Part shown: positions 43,482 to 55,425 of the stretch, piece after piece
Layout: every line of letters begins with the position of its first letter
Position numbering within the stretch: the first letter of the stretch is position 1
Assembly (NCBI GenBank): GCA_037893225.1
Contig: JAZGUH010000732.1
Location: 124,001 to 188,000, forward strand
Source of the DNA: Hippasteria phrygiana
Taxonomy: Eukaryota; Echinodermata; Asteroidea; Valvatida; Goniasteridae
Length of the DNA: 64,000 nt
Reading direction: 5' to 3'
Program-made: the position numbers and the translations under genes
The notes under the pieces: generated by a model
What the model was told of the DNA's origin: nothing
The model's input: the letters and a program-made list of their open reading frames with translations, nothing else
Database searches by the model: none

Positions 43482-43720
43482 TCAGAACAAAAACAAAGCC
43501 TTTTCCGACGGATTGTCGGAAAAGCCAAAAATCAGAACAAAAACAACGCCTTTTCCGACGGATTGTCGGAAAAGCCAAAAAAAAAAAAGAAAAAAAAAAA
43601 AATCTTAACGAAAACAAGGGCTGTTTCGAAAAACTTTCGAAACAGCCAAAAAAAAAAAAAAGAAAAAAAAAAAAATCTTAACGAAAACAAAGGCTGTTTC
43701 GAAAAACTTTCGAAACAGCC
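43482..43720 (-). repeat. Stack of four terminal hairpins separated by T-runs
   Basis: On the reverse strand there are four modules in two near-identical pairs. Hairpins at 43500-43524 and 43550-43574 pair CTTTTCCGAC with GTCGGAAAAG, and each is followed by a 14-bp spacer and CTGA then T (TCAG at 43482-43485 and 43532-43535). Hairpins at 43619-43647 and 43692-43720 pair GGCTGTTTCGAAA with TTTCGAAACAGCC (13 bp, perfect) and are followed by GTTAAGA then a T-run. These look like isolated Helitron-type 3' ends landed one upon another. Confidence 0.6.
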
Positions 43721-43726
43721 AACTAT

Positions 43727-46700
43727 GAACAAAGTGCTCCAGGAACGAGTACTAAATCCAAATCCGACCCACTTCCTTCAATATGTACCAGGGCAGGTAC
43801 ATCATCTACTTGTGGGCTGCTTGCATAGTATGCAAGAGCCTAAAGCACAAAGGAGACAAGAAACTTCATAAGACAGAAACATTTGAAAGACAAGCCAATC
43901 TCAAGGATGCTGCTTTTCAACGAGAAGACGTTGACATGTTGCGTATAATCATAGATGAAGATTTGATCGCCAAGGATGCAGTTTATCACTCATCATGTCT
44001 GTCATCATATTTGAGTAAAACAAATCTGAAGTCGATTGCGGGTAGTTCGAATGTTCAGTCTCTTCATGATAATGCATTTTCCAAAATGATTGATGAGATA
44101 GATGACGACCTCGTGTGTAACAAGAAAGCCTTTCTCCTTTCTAGTCTACTTCAACGCTATAAGGCTTACCTTCCTGTTGATATTGATATGGAAAGCTACA
44201 GAAGTTTCCAATTACAAGCACGGTTGGAAAAACACTATGGTTCTTCAATTTCATTTCATGCACAACATGGACAAGGGAAGTCAACCATTGTCCTTTGTAG
44301 TACAATAACATCAGCTGATGCTGTCCAAGCTGCAACTAATTTGAAGTAGGAACTGAAGGCATCCCAAGATTGGACAGTTGATGAACTTTTGACCAATGGT
44401 ACACATAACTCTGTACTGTATAATGCAGCATCTATCCTGCGTGATGAAATAGCCAAAGTAGAACAAGCCAATGAATATCCTAAGCCAAGGGATACTAGCC
44501 TACAGGGTTCATCCACCATTCTACCTCAACTGTTACAAGATTTTGTTCTCTGGTTGATTGATGGAAAATCCTACGATTCTGTTGGAACCAGCTATTATCA
44601 TCACACAGAAGATACTCTAAGACGGTGTCTTGCAATTGCCGAGTGTATAGTATTCAATGGGTTCCAAAATTATCACTCCTCTTCATAATTATGGGTCTTG
44701 GTGTGCAGATACATCACGAGTTTGGATCTCGAAAACTAATCGACATCCTCAGTCATCACGGATTCTGCATCACTTATGATGAACTCAGACGTTTCCTGAC
44801 AAGCGCAGCTGAAACTGAAGTAGAAACTCTACAAGGAGGTGTGTTCATCCCGAATGGTATTGTACCACTTCATGAGGGTGGAAATCTCATTCACGAAGGG
44901 GACGACAACATTGATATTAATGCCGAGATCATTGATGGGAAAAAATACCCTTCATCCAATGGGTAGGGTGGTATTTCAGAAACAGTGTGCTGATAATTCA
45001 CTATCCACAGAAATTGCTGTGAAGCGAGGAGAAGAGAAGTCTTTGAAGATCTCTGGGGAAGCAGAGTCACTTATGCAGTGCGTCCCATTTAAAAAACCAA
45101 AGGTACGTCCAGAACCGACTCGGCATGAAAATGTACTGGAGAAAATCAACTCCTGTCAGATGAAAGTAACACCTGTGCAAGATCTCACCTGGTGCCTTTT
45201 AAGACTTCTACCCCGTAGTATCCTACCAGTTGAAACCAAGAGCGTTGATTCTCAAGTAATTCCATTTTGGACTGGATTCAACCACAAGCTTGCCACAAAG
45301 AGGTTCACTTATACAGCAGTGGCATATGCCCCTATTGTGGATGCCAAACCAGCTGACATGGCCACAGTATACACTACCATGATGAAATGCAAAGACATGT
45401 CTGCAGCTTTAGGACAACCATGTGCCATTCAAACAATGGATCAGCAGTTGTTTGCAGTTGCTCAACAAGTTAAATGGACCTTGCCAAATGAACTTAGTGC
45501 CCACATACTTCGCCTTGGTGGCTTCCACACACTATATTGCATGCATTTTGCATAGGGACGTTTTAGGGAGATGCAGGATTGCACTGCAGATCAAATGTTT
45601 GCCGGAAAACAGTTCAAACGTGCAGTACGTGGATTGATACTGGTCTATGAGGCTCTGACTGCTTTGCAACTATCTGCAATGATGAAATAGTGCCAATGTG
45701 GAAAAAGTGCTCAACCCATTCCTGAATGTGTTTGGCAGAAGATGTCTGAAGTACAACAGAAGTTTGAATCCCATGACAGTGAGACTTTAACAGGGTCTGT
45801 GAAAGAGCTTGAGGGTGTTGTTGCCAAGTATATGCTGCCACTGTTGAAGGAATTCCAGACTTGGGGATCTGCGCAGTCTCCCACATTCTCGTTCTGGGAT
45901 CACTTCCTTCAAGTCATACAGACGCTACTTCTTAATGTCCGTGCTGAGCGAGAGGACAACTGGAAACTTCACTTGCACACACAGTGTGCCATGGTTCCAT
46001 ATTTCTTTGCTGCCAACAGACCTAACTATGCTAGGTGGAGCCCAATCTACATAATTGACATGGTAGATCTACCAGAAAGAGTTAATGATGCTTTTGCATC
46101 AGGAGAGTTTGCAGTGCATCAGAATCCAGGTTCATTTAATGGTATTTGGAGTGACATGGGAGTTGAGAAAACAGTCATCAAAGACTCAAAAAGTAATGGT
46201 GGAATTGTAGGACTGACCAGAAAGAAGCCAGCTCTCATCCGATGGACAATAACAAGACACATAATGAGCGAGTATGGGAAGGCTATGGGTAAGAGGAGTG
46301 GATTGGCAACAAGTGGCGAAGACAAAGATCACAAAGAGGAGCTTCCATCTAGACGAAAGAAAGACGAAGAGGATGTTACAGCCATTATCAACCATGTTAT
46401 CAATAACATGACCAACCCGTTTGAACCTGAGTCGCACCCAGATGTTCTTGTCAACATATCTACTGGGCTCCATGTATCACAAGAAGTACAAGAGTCTCTT
46501 CTTAAAATTGCAGATGTTGGCAAAGAAAACATGAAGAGGTTTGTGACAGAAGCGCTAACTAACCTCTGATGAGACACGGAGCTTTTATAGTCCTATCAAG
46601 AAATCTGGCCTCAAACATTTCCTGATATGAGTAAGAAGAGCAAATTCAAGTCTGGCGACGGTGGAATAAAGGCAGGTGCCATCAGTCCAGAAATTGTTTG

Positions 46701-47815
46701 TCGCAGAGCATTGACGTTAGCCAGATGCAGAGACGACTTATTTATTGACAACCGTGCTTAGTCGTCCGATAGGACCTGTTCCAGTGTCCATCTTCCATCC
46801 TGGCGGTACAATGAGAACAACAAATAAGGCTGAATTGGGCCATCAGCTGGAAGCCCAAGCAGATAAAGTGACATAGTCACCAAGTTGTGCAACGTCTAGT
46901 ACAGTGTACATCACAGATGCCATGGCTGTTATCCAAATGATGGCAGGTGACAAATACCGCACGTTCGATGAATTGGCTGCTGTATACTTGGGGCTTGTCA
47001 TGAAAGGATTTGATAAAGCAGACACGGTCAATTAAGTTTTTGACAGATACAGCAGCAATTCTGTGAAATCTGCAGAAAGGGATCGCCGTACAGGTTCAAG
47101 AGTTGGTTGTCGAGTGTACCAGGTGATTGGTGGCCGACCAGTTCCCCCTTGGAAGAAGTTTCTTAACATGGCAGCCAACAAGCAGGCACTTGTGCGATTC
47201 CTCTGTGACTACATGGTCCAGAATGCACCATCGGCTATGAAAGCGCGCCCAACATGCACACTTCCCATTGCTGGAGGTTTCTCTGATGGTATACTTACGA
47301 AGTCTATCAGTTGTAGTGGCGTTAAAGATGCAACAACCCTGTTCAGTTCTCAAGAAGAAGCCGACACCAGAATGCTTCTGCATGTTTCATCTTTAAATAC
47401 AGTTTTTGGTTACAGTGGTGTCAAAGGAAATATGATAATCAAGTCCCCAGACACAGATGTTTTGGTTCTTGCTGTCCACTACTTTCCTAAAATGGAACAC
47501 ATTGCTGGCATATAGATTGAAACAGGTATAATCACAAGCACCACTGACAAGCGCCGATTCATCCCTGTACATGCAATCTGTGAATCACTCGATCATGACT
47601 TTTGCCAAATTATGCCTGCTGTACACGCATTAACTGGATGTGATTCAGTGTCTTCCCTATTTGGGATTGGAAAGAAGAAGGTTTTCAATCTTCTCAAGGC
47701 CAAGGCAGCTAAACGCTTTGCAGATCTTTTAATACTGGCAGAAAGTGATAAGCAAGCAGCAACCAATGCAGCAAGAAAGTTAGTGGCAATGCTATATGAC
47801 CAGTCACCTTTTTAA
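43727..47815 (+). pseudogene. Large multicopy protein with FEN1/XPG-like nuclease signature, broken
   Basis: About 4 kb of intronless degenerate coding sequence. N-terminus: C-x2-C (CIVCKSLKHKGDKKLH, about 43820-43865) and AVYHSSCLSSYLS (about 43978-44015), likely a zinc-binding pair. Middle: SVGTSYYHHTEDTLRRCLAI, then [40 protein letters not shown] and SFNGIWSDMGVEKTVIKDSK. C-terminus: SQEEADTRMLLH (about 47350), SPDTDVLVLAVHY (about 47445) and HALTGCDSVSSLFGIGKKK (about 47625). The last three match the order of FEN1/XPG acidic and helix-hairpin motifs (E-A-D; D-x-D; GCD..GIG), so I infer a structure-specific nuclease fold. Stops near 44349, 44688, 46569 and 47515 and shifts between 44688 and 44990 disable it. 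Possibly a transposon gene; its mobile context is untested. Confidence 0.7.
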
Positions 47816-48414
47816 GAACTTTGTAAACAAGCAAAGTACTTTTACATAGTGATCAGTAGTTCATATTACTAGATTGCAGAAGATATAAGCTTTGAAAAAT
47901 GTAACTTAAGTTTTAATTATTTCCTCCCAATATACTTACTGCATATTTTCATAATTTTAAGAAGTCCCCCCCCCCCTCGCTGGATACGCCACTGAATGCA
48001 GGCATGCGCAGAGATGATGAAACATACATTAGAATGTGTTTTTATTAAAAATGCTGTGTTCGTACTTTTTGGGCGTGGCACCCCGAAAGATAATTTTTAA
48101 ATTGAGTTGCTTATTCATTAGCACGAGATGAGTTATGCGCTTTCCATTAAGGCATTCCTAAACGAAAATCGGCCTGTAGTAAGTAACACATGTTTCATAG
48201 TTTTAGTAAGTGCTTTTTTTTCGTAAAAAGATAAATCTTTTTAAGGGGAAATCCGTTGAATTGATATGTTTAGTCATAGAACGGACATAGCAGCTGTAGA
48301 AATATACTTTCCGTGTTCCTTTATAGCTAGCTATGAATTCCAAACCAAAAACTGTTATCCCACAAAATTGAACAGAGTCAAAAATTCCGCCGATGATGTA
48401 AAAACTATTCGCAT

Positions 48415-48857
48415 CATAGAGTTATATATAAAAGACTAGAGGGCGTACTCGCTATGCCGCGTACAGAACCCGGCCGTGCCACCATGAAGACCCGGCCGTG
48501 CCCCCAAAAAACATGGCTGCCGGTGTAGTATGAATTTCTGTCACCCTGAAAAGCCGACTTAGTGGATCTACTGCGCATGCCGAAGTGGAGATAATTAGGT
48601 CAGCGACCGGTCACGTGAGAGGGATAACCAATAATAGGGAAGAGAGAAAAAAATTGATGGCAGTCGGATATTCATATGACACCGGTCGTCCTTGTCGGCA
48701 CGGGGTCACGTGGTATATACGCCCTCTAGTCTTTTATATATAACTCTATGGGTCGAACAGTCGGCAGCCATGTTTTTTGGGGGGCACGGCCGGGTCTCCA
48801 TGGTGGCACGGGCGGGTATAGCGTGTACGCCCTCTAGTCTTTATATACAACTCTATG
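48415..48857. mobile_element. hAT-like MITE, 443 bp, with pre-insertion site visible
   Basis: Perfect 8-bp duplication ATTCGCAT at 48407-48414 and 48858-48865. Inverted ends CATAGAGTTATATATAAAAG / CATAGAGTTGTATATAAAGA continue as ACTAGAGGGCGTA and CCCGGCCGTGCCACCATG. The related repeat at about 57440 has the uninterrupted ATATTCGCATCGACAGGAGC, i.e. the empty site, which proves the boundaries. A second copy of the terminal motif lies inside at 48715-48752, so the right end is duplicated. Confidence 0.9.
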
Positions 48858-49201
48858 ATTCGCATCGACAGGAGCCATCTTGAATTCCCATAATGCATTG
48901 TGGTAAGCCATGTGACACTCGTTATTCACCCGAAGTAAAAATTTGGTAAGTTCGGCTACCAAAACCATATTTTCGCCACATACTTTTTTCTGTGTATTTC
49001 CACATGAATACCATACTTATTAAATCGATTGCCATAGTGACGACTATAAATTTGGTTTTGTTATAAAACTGCCCCCCCCCCCCGCCCGATAAATTAGGAA
49101 ATTCCATGTCGATCGGCCAATTTGTGGGAAAAATTCGGTGAGGTCGCCCCTAGTCATAATAGGGTTAAAACTAGACACGTAGACTGAAAAGCTATGCACC
49201 G

Positions 49202-49276
49202 GGCAAAGAGTTCCACAGATATACAGAACGAGGGAAAAAGCTTCCCTCGTTCCGTATCTCTGTTGAACTCTTTGCC
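49202..49276. repeat. 75-bp near-perfect hairpin
   Basis: GGCAAAGAGTTCCACAGATA pairs with its complement ending at 49276, and the arms continue through GAACGAGGGAA / TTCCCTCGTTC around a 5-base loop AAAGC. A decayed version flanks 53460-54230 in copy B. Confidence 0.85.
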
Positions 49277-50290
49277 TGGTGCATGTTTACCTTCATCTTA
49301 TGATCTCTCCTGTTTCAAAAGGAATGTTAATTCCTATCTCTTCCATCTTTGATTTCCTTTTTCTTGTAGCTCCATACCTTGAGTGGCTTTTAGCCTTGTT
49401 TGAGGCGAACTTGCACAACAAACAAATAGCCTGAAAACCAGTATGTTGAAGGTGTAACCGATAACTTAAAAGTATTTTGAGCAAAGGGAGACACTGTAAA
49501 GAAATGCGACTTTTCGACAATTTTGTTATAAAAGCCAACGGAGATCTTGTTCGTTGCACTAGAAAAGTTATACTGCAGCTCATATTTTTAAATATCATTC
49601 TAATAGGTCTGCATATGGCAACCGCGCTATTGATGTATCCCGCAGGTTGTTTTAACGACATTTCATCAATTATTTTTTCTGCTTGAGACATCTCTTTTCA
49701 TTAAGGAACGCAATTCAAAATTAGCCATTTGTATTATTCAATTAAGGATTCAGTCAGCCGTTATATGCAGATTCATTAACGCTGGCCCGTTGATTACGAG
49801 TTGTACATTTAAAATGCATTAGGCCGTGAGGCGACAGAAAATCAATCAATCGACGCAAATTTATGTCCTCGAGGAAGATTACCAGTTTGGCTTCTGTTTA
49901 GAGGAGGGTTTGACCTTTTTCGAGACTTTTAATGATCCATCCTAAACAAATTAACTGGTTTATGTAGATTGACGCTTTCGGGAGAGGAAAGGAGCAGAAG
50001 TCTTTGTCAATAATTTAGGCGACTGATCTACACCTAACGTAAGCCTACATAATACATTTGCATTCGGGACTACCACTTTTTGCTGACAGCGACACGATTT
50101 TGCCGACAAATTGCCATCGGCGACGCGATTATGCTGACAATGAGGGATGTCACTAAACCCAACACTCCACACCCCTATAGTAGCATATGGATATCGGGCT
50201 GTGGTAGAATTAAACTTACAAATACAAGGATTTGCTCTGCTGAATGAACGATCATTAAACAGTTAAACAATGAATATCTTCTTATTCTTG

Positions 50291-50869
50291 ACAAATGCAA
50301 ATTATGTGACCGGATCCTACGAAATGAGATTTCGTGTATTTTTGGTTACTTTTTACTTGTTTGTTTTTGGTTCCATTGGAAAATGCATACTTAGCTCTTC
50401 ATTTTGATTTATCACTCAGTTTTACATCCTGAAGAATATTGACATTGTGTGGGTGAAAACCTTAAATGTTCCTATTGATTTTCACTATATAAATCATTTT
50501 AAGAGCCTGTACCTCAAAAGTAAAACTCTGCCGACTTGTGACTCATGTTGTCGGGTTGGGTTGGGTTGGGTTAGTATAACATTACATTAATGTAAGTTCG
50601 AAACGTCAGGTTAGCTAATTGTTTTATTTGTATATTTCAGGTCCATTCAGTCAGTCAGCAGTTTGCAACAGTTTCATTCACTTTCATGTTAACACCTTTC
50701 TGTTGCAGTATCCCTTCGCGGTGATCCTCCTTTCTGACTTGTATATCTTGTTTTGTCTTCTTGTTCAAGTGTTTCTATATTGTAATAACCACATCATTTT
50801 ATCCCTTCTACAGACATGAGCAGCACCATCTGTATTTTGTACTAACCAGATGATTTTCTCCTTTTCCAC
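50291..50869. other. No gene recognised; short GGGTT repeat
   Basis: AT-rich. Contains about four GGGTT pentamers at 50553-50573. A pyrimidine tract plus CAG at about 50862-50872 could be a splice acceptor ahead of the Penelope-like coding sequence. Confidence 0.4.
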
Positions 50870-50872
50870 AGG

Positions 50873-53090
50873 TATGAATAACGCAGTTTTTACTTTCCAG
50901 CAGCTCAAAAATCCTAGGGAGAAGGCCTTACGCTATTCTTACCATCTAGATAACTACAATTTTTTCTCCCTCTCTCGATTTATCCCTACGGGTTTGCAAT
51001 AATCTCCCTCTCCCTGCTTAGGTACCCTCTCATCGCCTCTTCAAAGGAGATGGAACCAAATTCTACATGATGACTCTATTAAACTCATCAATGTCCTCTC
51101 TCAACAGTGTCAAACTACACTTCAGAACCTCCATCAGAATATTGCCCACCTCGACTTCGAACTTAGATCCAGTTGTTCTGACACCAGATACAGTAATTTC
51201 CATGATGAGTTTGATAGGGGCATATCTAACCTTGACTCTGTTCTGCTTAACAGGATAAACAAGAAGATTGGTGGCTTGCTTGCCAAGCAATATCAACGCA
51301 GACAGAGACGCTTCAGAGGTCCCAGGCCCAAGTCTACACCACCACCCCCTTCCAATACTGTAGTTAACCCTCCTTCCTCCTCCATATCTGACGCTGAACA
51401 TAAACTTCTCTCAAAGGGTCTCAATTGTTGTCCTACTCCCCACACTGTGAAGCAGGTAGAGCTCAGCCAAGATCTCACGGGATACTACCGTAGGATCCGT
51501 CTCCGATAGTTATTCCTTGATTCTGACCGATGTGACCCAGAACCGTTCCGTGTCAAAAGTACCTGGATACCCCCAAGAATCGTGTACCAGCCCTCGAGAC
51601 TTATGCTCAAGTTGTCAGTTCTCAAGTCACTAACCCTGATAACTTTGTCCACAGAACTCATGACAATCTTCCAGAGAGGAGCGCTTGGCATTGAATTCCT
51701 TGCGCTCCCGTACTGATATCATCATCAAGCCGGCGGACAAAGGTTCAGCTGTGGTCATCATGGATCGTCATCAGTACATTGACGAGGCCCACCGCCAGTT
51801 GAACAATCATACTAACTACATCTGCCTTGACTCTGACCCCACATGTACATTCTCTCAAGAGATACAACAGGTGCTTGACGATATGCGAGCACGTGACCAG
51901 CTGTCCAAGAAAGCTCATACATTTCTCTCTCCCTCTGACTGTAGGACTGCCAGATTTTATCTCCTTCCAAAGATTCACAAGGCTGGCAACCCCGGTAGGC
52001 CCATTGTCTCTGGTAATGGTTCACCCACAGAACGTATCTCCCTGTTTATTGACAGTTTTGTTCAAACCCCTCGTTCCACAGATGCCATCTTACATCCATG
52101 ACACCCCAGACTTCCTGCGCAAGCTGGAAGGAATCAAGAACAAGATTCCCAGCACAGCCATCATTGGGACTTTTGACGTCTCATCCCTACACCAACTTCC
52201 CCTACGAGGAAGGTATTCGTGCTTGTTCCTCGGCCCTGGCCAAGGCAGGACACACAACCCCACCCATCAGTGATATTGGCACCCTCATGAGACTTGTACT
52301 AACCAAGACCATGTTTTCCTTCCTAGGTAAACACTATCTACAGGTTCACGGTGCAGCCATGGGCACTCGCATGGCCCCCTGCTTTGCATGCCTCTTCATG
52401 GGTGACCTCGAAGAGCGCATGCTTGCCTCAACGCCATGTCGCCCCTGTGTATGGTGGAGATATATTGACGATGTATTTTTCATCTGGACCAATGATCAGG
52501 ACAGTCTGGAGACTTTCATTAATCACATTAATTCCTTCCACAGGACCATCAAGTTTACATCAGAGTATTCAGTGCATCAGACCAACTTCCTGGATGTCAC
52601 CATCCGCAAGGAAGACAACTCGGTAACCACTGATCTGTATTCTAAACCCACAGACACCACTTGTACCTCCACTCCTCCAGCTGTCACCCCGGGCATTGCA
52701 AGACAGGCATAGCATTCAGCCAGGCACTTAGACTCAGAAGGATTTGTTTTAATAATTCTGACTTTTCCCATCATGTACAGGTACTGAAGAATAACTTGGT
52801 TGCCAGGGGCCACAGCTCCCGCCAAGTTCAACGTGCTATCGCCAGAGCCAAATCTATCACCAGAGATTTGGCTCTCAAGGAAAAGACGCCCAGCACTAAT
52901 GCCGACCCCAGGATTCCCTTGGTCACCACCTTTCATCCTAGTCTCCCTCCCCTTCGTAAAATAACTAATGATAACCATCATATCCTATATACCTCAGATC
53001 GCCTTCAGATCGCCTTGCACGTGCCGTCGCTGACAACCCAGTATTGGCTTATAGGCGCCCCCGCAATCTACGAGACCTGATTGTCTGAGC
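50873..53090 (+). pseudogene. Penelope-like element reverse transcriptase, broken
   Basis: RT of a Penelope-like retroelement (PLE). The N-terminal region begins after a CCACAG acceptor-like site with PREKALRYSYHLDNYNFFSL and SRFIPTGLQ (about 50905-51000), then SDTRYSNFHDEFDRGISNLD and LLSKGLNCCPTP (about 51400-51440). RT core: IIIKPADKGSAVVIMDRHQY (about 51718-51777), RFYLLPKIHKAGNPGRPIVS (about 51950-52012), LQVHGAAMGTRMAPCFACLF (about 52338-52400), CVWWRYIDDVFFIW (YxDD, about 52448-52490) and NFLDVTIRKEDN. C-terminus: RLRRICFNNSDF and FHPSLPPLRKIT, ending near 53090. Frameshifts occur at about 51500-51680, 52085 and 52700. The GIY-YIG endonuclease that normally follows is not found, so the copy is 3'-truncated or belongs to an endonuclease-lacking lineage. 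Confidence 0.85.
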
Positions 53091-53449
53091 CGAGGTCCCT
53101 TGCCAATGACTTGTGAAAGACCAAAAACTGAACTTTAACATAGTGTCAACACTGAATCAATATGTGGTATAAATGCAGGTAATACCTTCATTTTAAAAAG
53201 TGAGCAGCTTAAAACCTGATTTTCTTGTAACTTTAGTTTAGTGCGGAGAGGCAAAAATCGTCTGTTCGTGAAAACTGTGACGATATACAGCACGAGTACT
53301 ACTTAAGAGATACGTGAGGTACTCATTGTGGAATATCATTCCAAGTAGTTTAGGTATCTCGTGTACTTGATGTGCCTCAAGTGTTCATATTTCGTATACA
53401 GTTAAGGTGTTTGAGCGTGAAACTCGGCTTCCTACACACAACTGTACCA
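53091..53449. other. No gene recognised
   Basis: Probable PLE 3' flank. The stretch around 53290-53390 (AAGTAGTTTAGGTATC, GAGTAC words) recurs in degraded form near 61980-62090. Confidence 0.4.
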
Positions 53450-53497
53450 AGATATAGAAAGAAAAGCTATGCCAAGAGCTTTTTCCCTTGTTTTGTA

Positions 53498-54198
53498 CAC
53501 TGTAAAAAAAATCCCGTTTTTATTAATTTGAAAAACATGTAAATATCACGGTAAATAACCGTAAATGGACTGCGAGCTGCATTTACGGGAAAAACCCGTA
53601 AAGGCCCGAACATTACGTAGTAATTGCACGACCAATCAGAAATGAGGAAATTTGTGTTCACAAAAGTCAGGTTAAATTGCCGTGTTTAGTCCAAAAATAC
53701 ATTTTCTTGACCATAATCTGTTTTATTCAAACAATTCCACAAAAGAATTTTGATTGTATTTTTTTACAAACATAGGTGAAGAATCTTATCAAATTTCCTT
53801 TATGTTCGTATTCAAATATTGAAATTGTTCATGGGAAGCCATTATGGGGGGATACGCTGAATATAAAGCTAAAGCGGAACATCATTCACTTTGTAGTCTT
53901 TAGTAGATTATCGTAGCATTTGTACACTCTACCATAGTAATGTATAATAAGTTACTTCCGTTTAGTCTGGTTCCTAATTCATTCATTTCTGTTAATTAAT
54001 GGCAACCCTTGAAAAAAATGCACATTAAATTTACTGTGCATTTCCCGTACTTTTTAAGGTTTTGCACCGTTTTTGCTTCAACCCTACTGGAGACATTTTA
54101 CGGGAAATTCCCGTAACTGACTGTAATTTTACGGTTTTTCGCTGGCAACCCGTTTTACTGGGAATTTACCGTAAAATCACGGGCAAATTTTTACAGTG
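53498..54198. mobile_element. CACTGTAAAA-terminal element, 701 bp
   Basis: Flanked by TA (53496-53497 and 54199-54200). Ends CACTGTAAAAAAAATCCCG and the complement of CACTGTAAAAATTTGCCCG. Subterminal ACGGG / CCCGTAA words repeat in both orientations. Mariner-type MITE without coding. Confidence 0.8.
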
Positions 54199-55118
54199 TA
54201 TATTTTAGTATGTCTATGGAATATTTTTGCCTGGTGCATGTTTACCTGCATCTTACTATCTTTCCTGCTTCAAGAGGAAACGTATTTTCTTTCTTTTTGT
54301 AACTCCGTACTTCGAGTGGCTTTGAGCCTTGTTCGGGGCGATTTTGCATGAAAAACATGCTAGTGTTGAGATGCATTACGTGTATATTTACTTTTAAATG
54401 TATATTTAAAATCTGTTGAGGCACGTAACAAACTGAATGCCCCACATTTTGATTTTAACTTCTGAAGAATAATTCAAAACACGTGTTTCCATTTTCGTTT
54501 GAATTTGAAGACAAATCCGGGTTTAGCATTGCTTACTGTTTTTATACAGAAAAATGACCGCCACACACATGATGCAATGCATTCATGAGCAGAGATGATA
54601 AAACATGCATTAGAAAGTGTTTTTATTAAAGATGTGTGTCCGTACTTTTTGGGCGTGACACCCGAAAGATAATGTTTAAATTGAATTGCTTATTCGTTAG
54701 CATGAGATAAGTTATGCGCTTTCCATTAAGGCATTCCTAAACAAAAATCGGCCCGTAGTAAGTAACACATGTTTCAGAGTTTAGTAAGTGTTTTTTGTTT
54801 TCGTTAAAAAGTAGTTTTCCTCCAAAATTCGTTTGATGGGGAAATCCATAGAATTGAAATGTTCAGGCAAAGTACGGACATAGCAGCTGTAGAAATAGAC
54901 TTTCAGTGTTCCTATATAGCTATGAATTCCAAACCAAAAACTGTTATCCCACAAAATTAAACAGAGCCAAAAAGCAAAAAAATGAAAGAAAAAAAACTTG
55001 AATTCCAATGATGCATTGCGGTAAGCCATGTGACATCGGTTATTCACCCAAACCATATTTTGACCACATATTTTTTCCCTGTGTATTTAACATGCGTAGC
55101 TAAAGCACGCGGATGCCA

Positions 55119-55425
55119 TAGAATATAATAGAATAGAATAGAATTACTTTATTGATCCACAAAGGAAATTACATTTGCTCACCGGTACCATAAGAAAAAA
55201 TATAAATATTAATATTTACAACATCACAAAAACACTAAACATTACAATCTAAAAATGAAGATTCAAAAATGTAAATATAAATAAAACATATAAAAATGTA
55301 CCACTTTCACTATCAATGTCAATAAATTTGAATATAAAATTAACGCTTAAAATTTGAATTATGCAATGAGATGGCTCTGGGTATAAATGATCGCGGTATA
55401 AATGATGCTAATTAAAGATGTTGCC
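55119..55425 (-). mobile_element. LINE 3'-tail fragment with ATTCT microsatellite
   Basis: Reverse strand reads GTAATTTCCTTTGTGGATCA followed by ATAAAGTAATTCTATTCTATTC, the conserved 3' end plus short tandem tail typical of Rex1/CR1-like LINEs and their SINEs. It interrupts copy B, between GGATGCCATA and GATGTTGCCATAG. Only the 3' few hundred bases are present. Confidence 0.55.

Larger units (their letters stand above)
47961..50290. repeat. Long unclassified repeat, copy A
   Basis: Collinear with segments of 53450-60380: for example GTGTTTTTATTAAA..CGTACTTTTTGGGCGTG (48035 and 54620), GACATAGCAGCTGTAGAAAT (48286 and 54882), TTGAGCAAAGGGAGACACT (49473 and 58858), TATGGCAACCGCG (49615 and 59698) and GACACGATTTTGCCGAC (50090 and 60180). 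It contains poly-C at about 47966-47976 and 49072-49083. No transposase or RT is recognised, so the class is unknown. A hAT MITE interrupts it at 48415-48857. Confidence 0.7.

Noticed and set aside
43423..43732. Phe-rich reverse ORFs and Lys-rich forward ORF
   Set aside because: Translations of A/T runs and the hairpin stack.
46119..46577. Reverse-strand ORFs opposite the 43.7-47.8 kb pseudogene
   Set aside because: Antisense shadows of the better-supported forward frame.
50553..50573. Possible interstitial telomere
   Set aside because: The unit is GGGTT, only about four copies, not TTAGGG.
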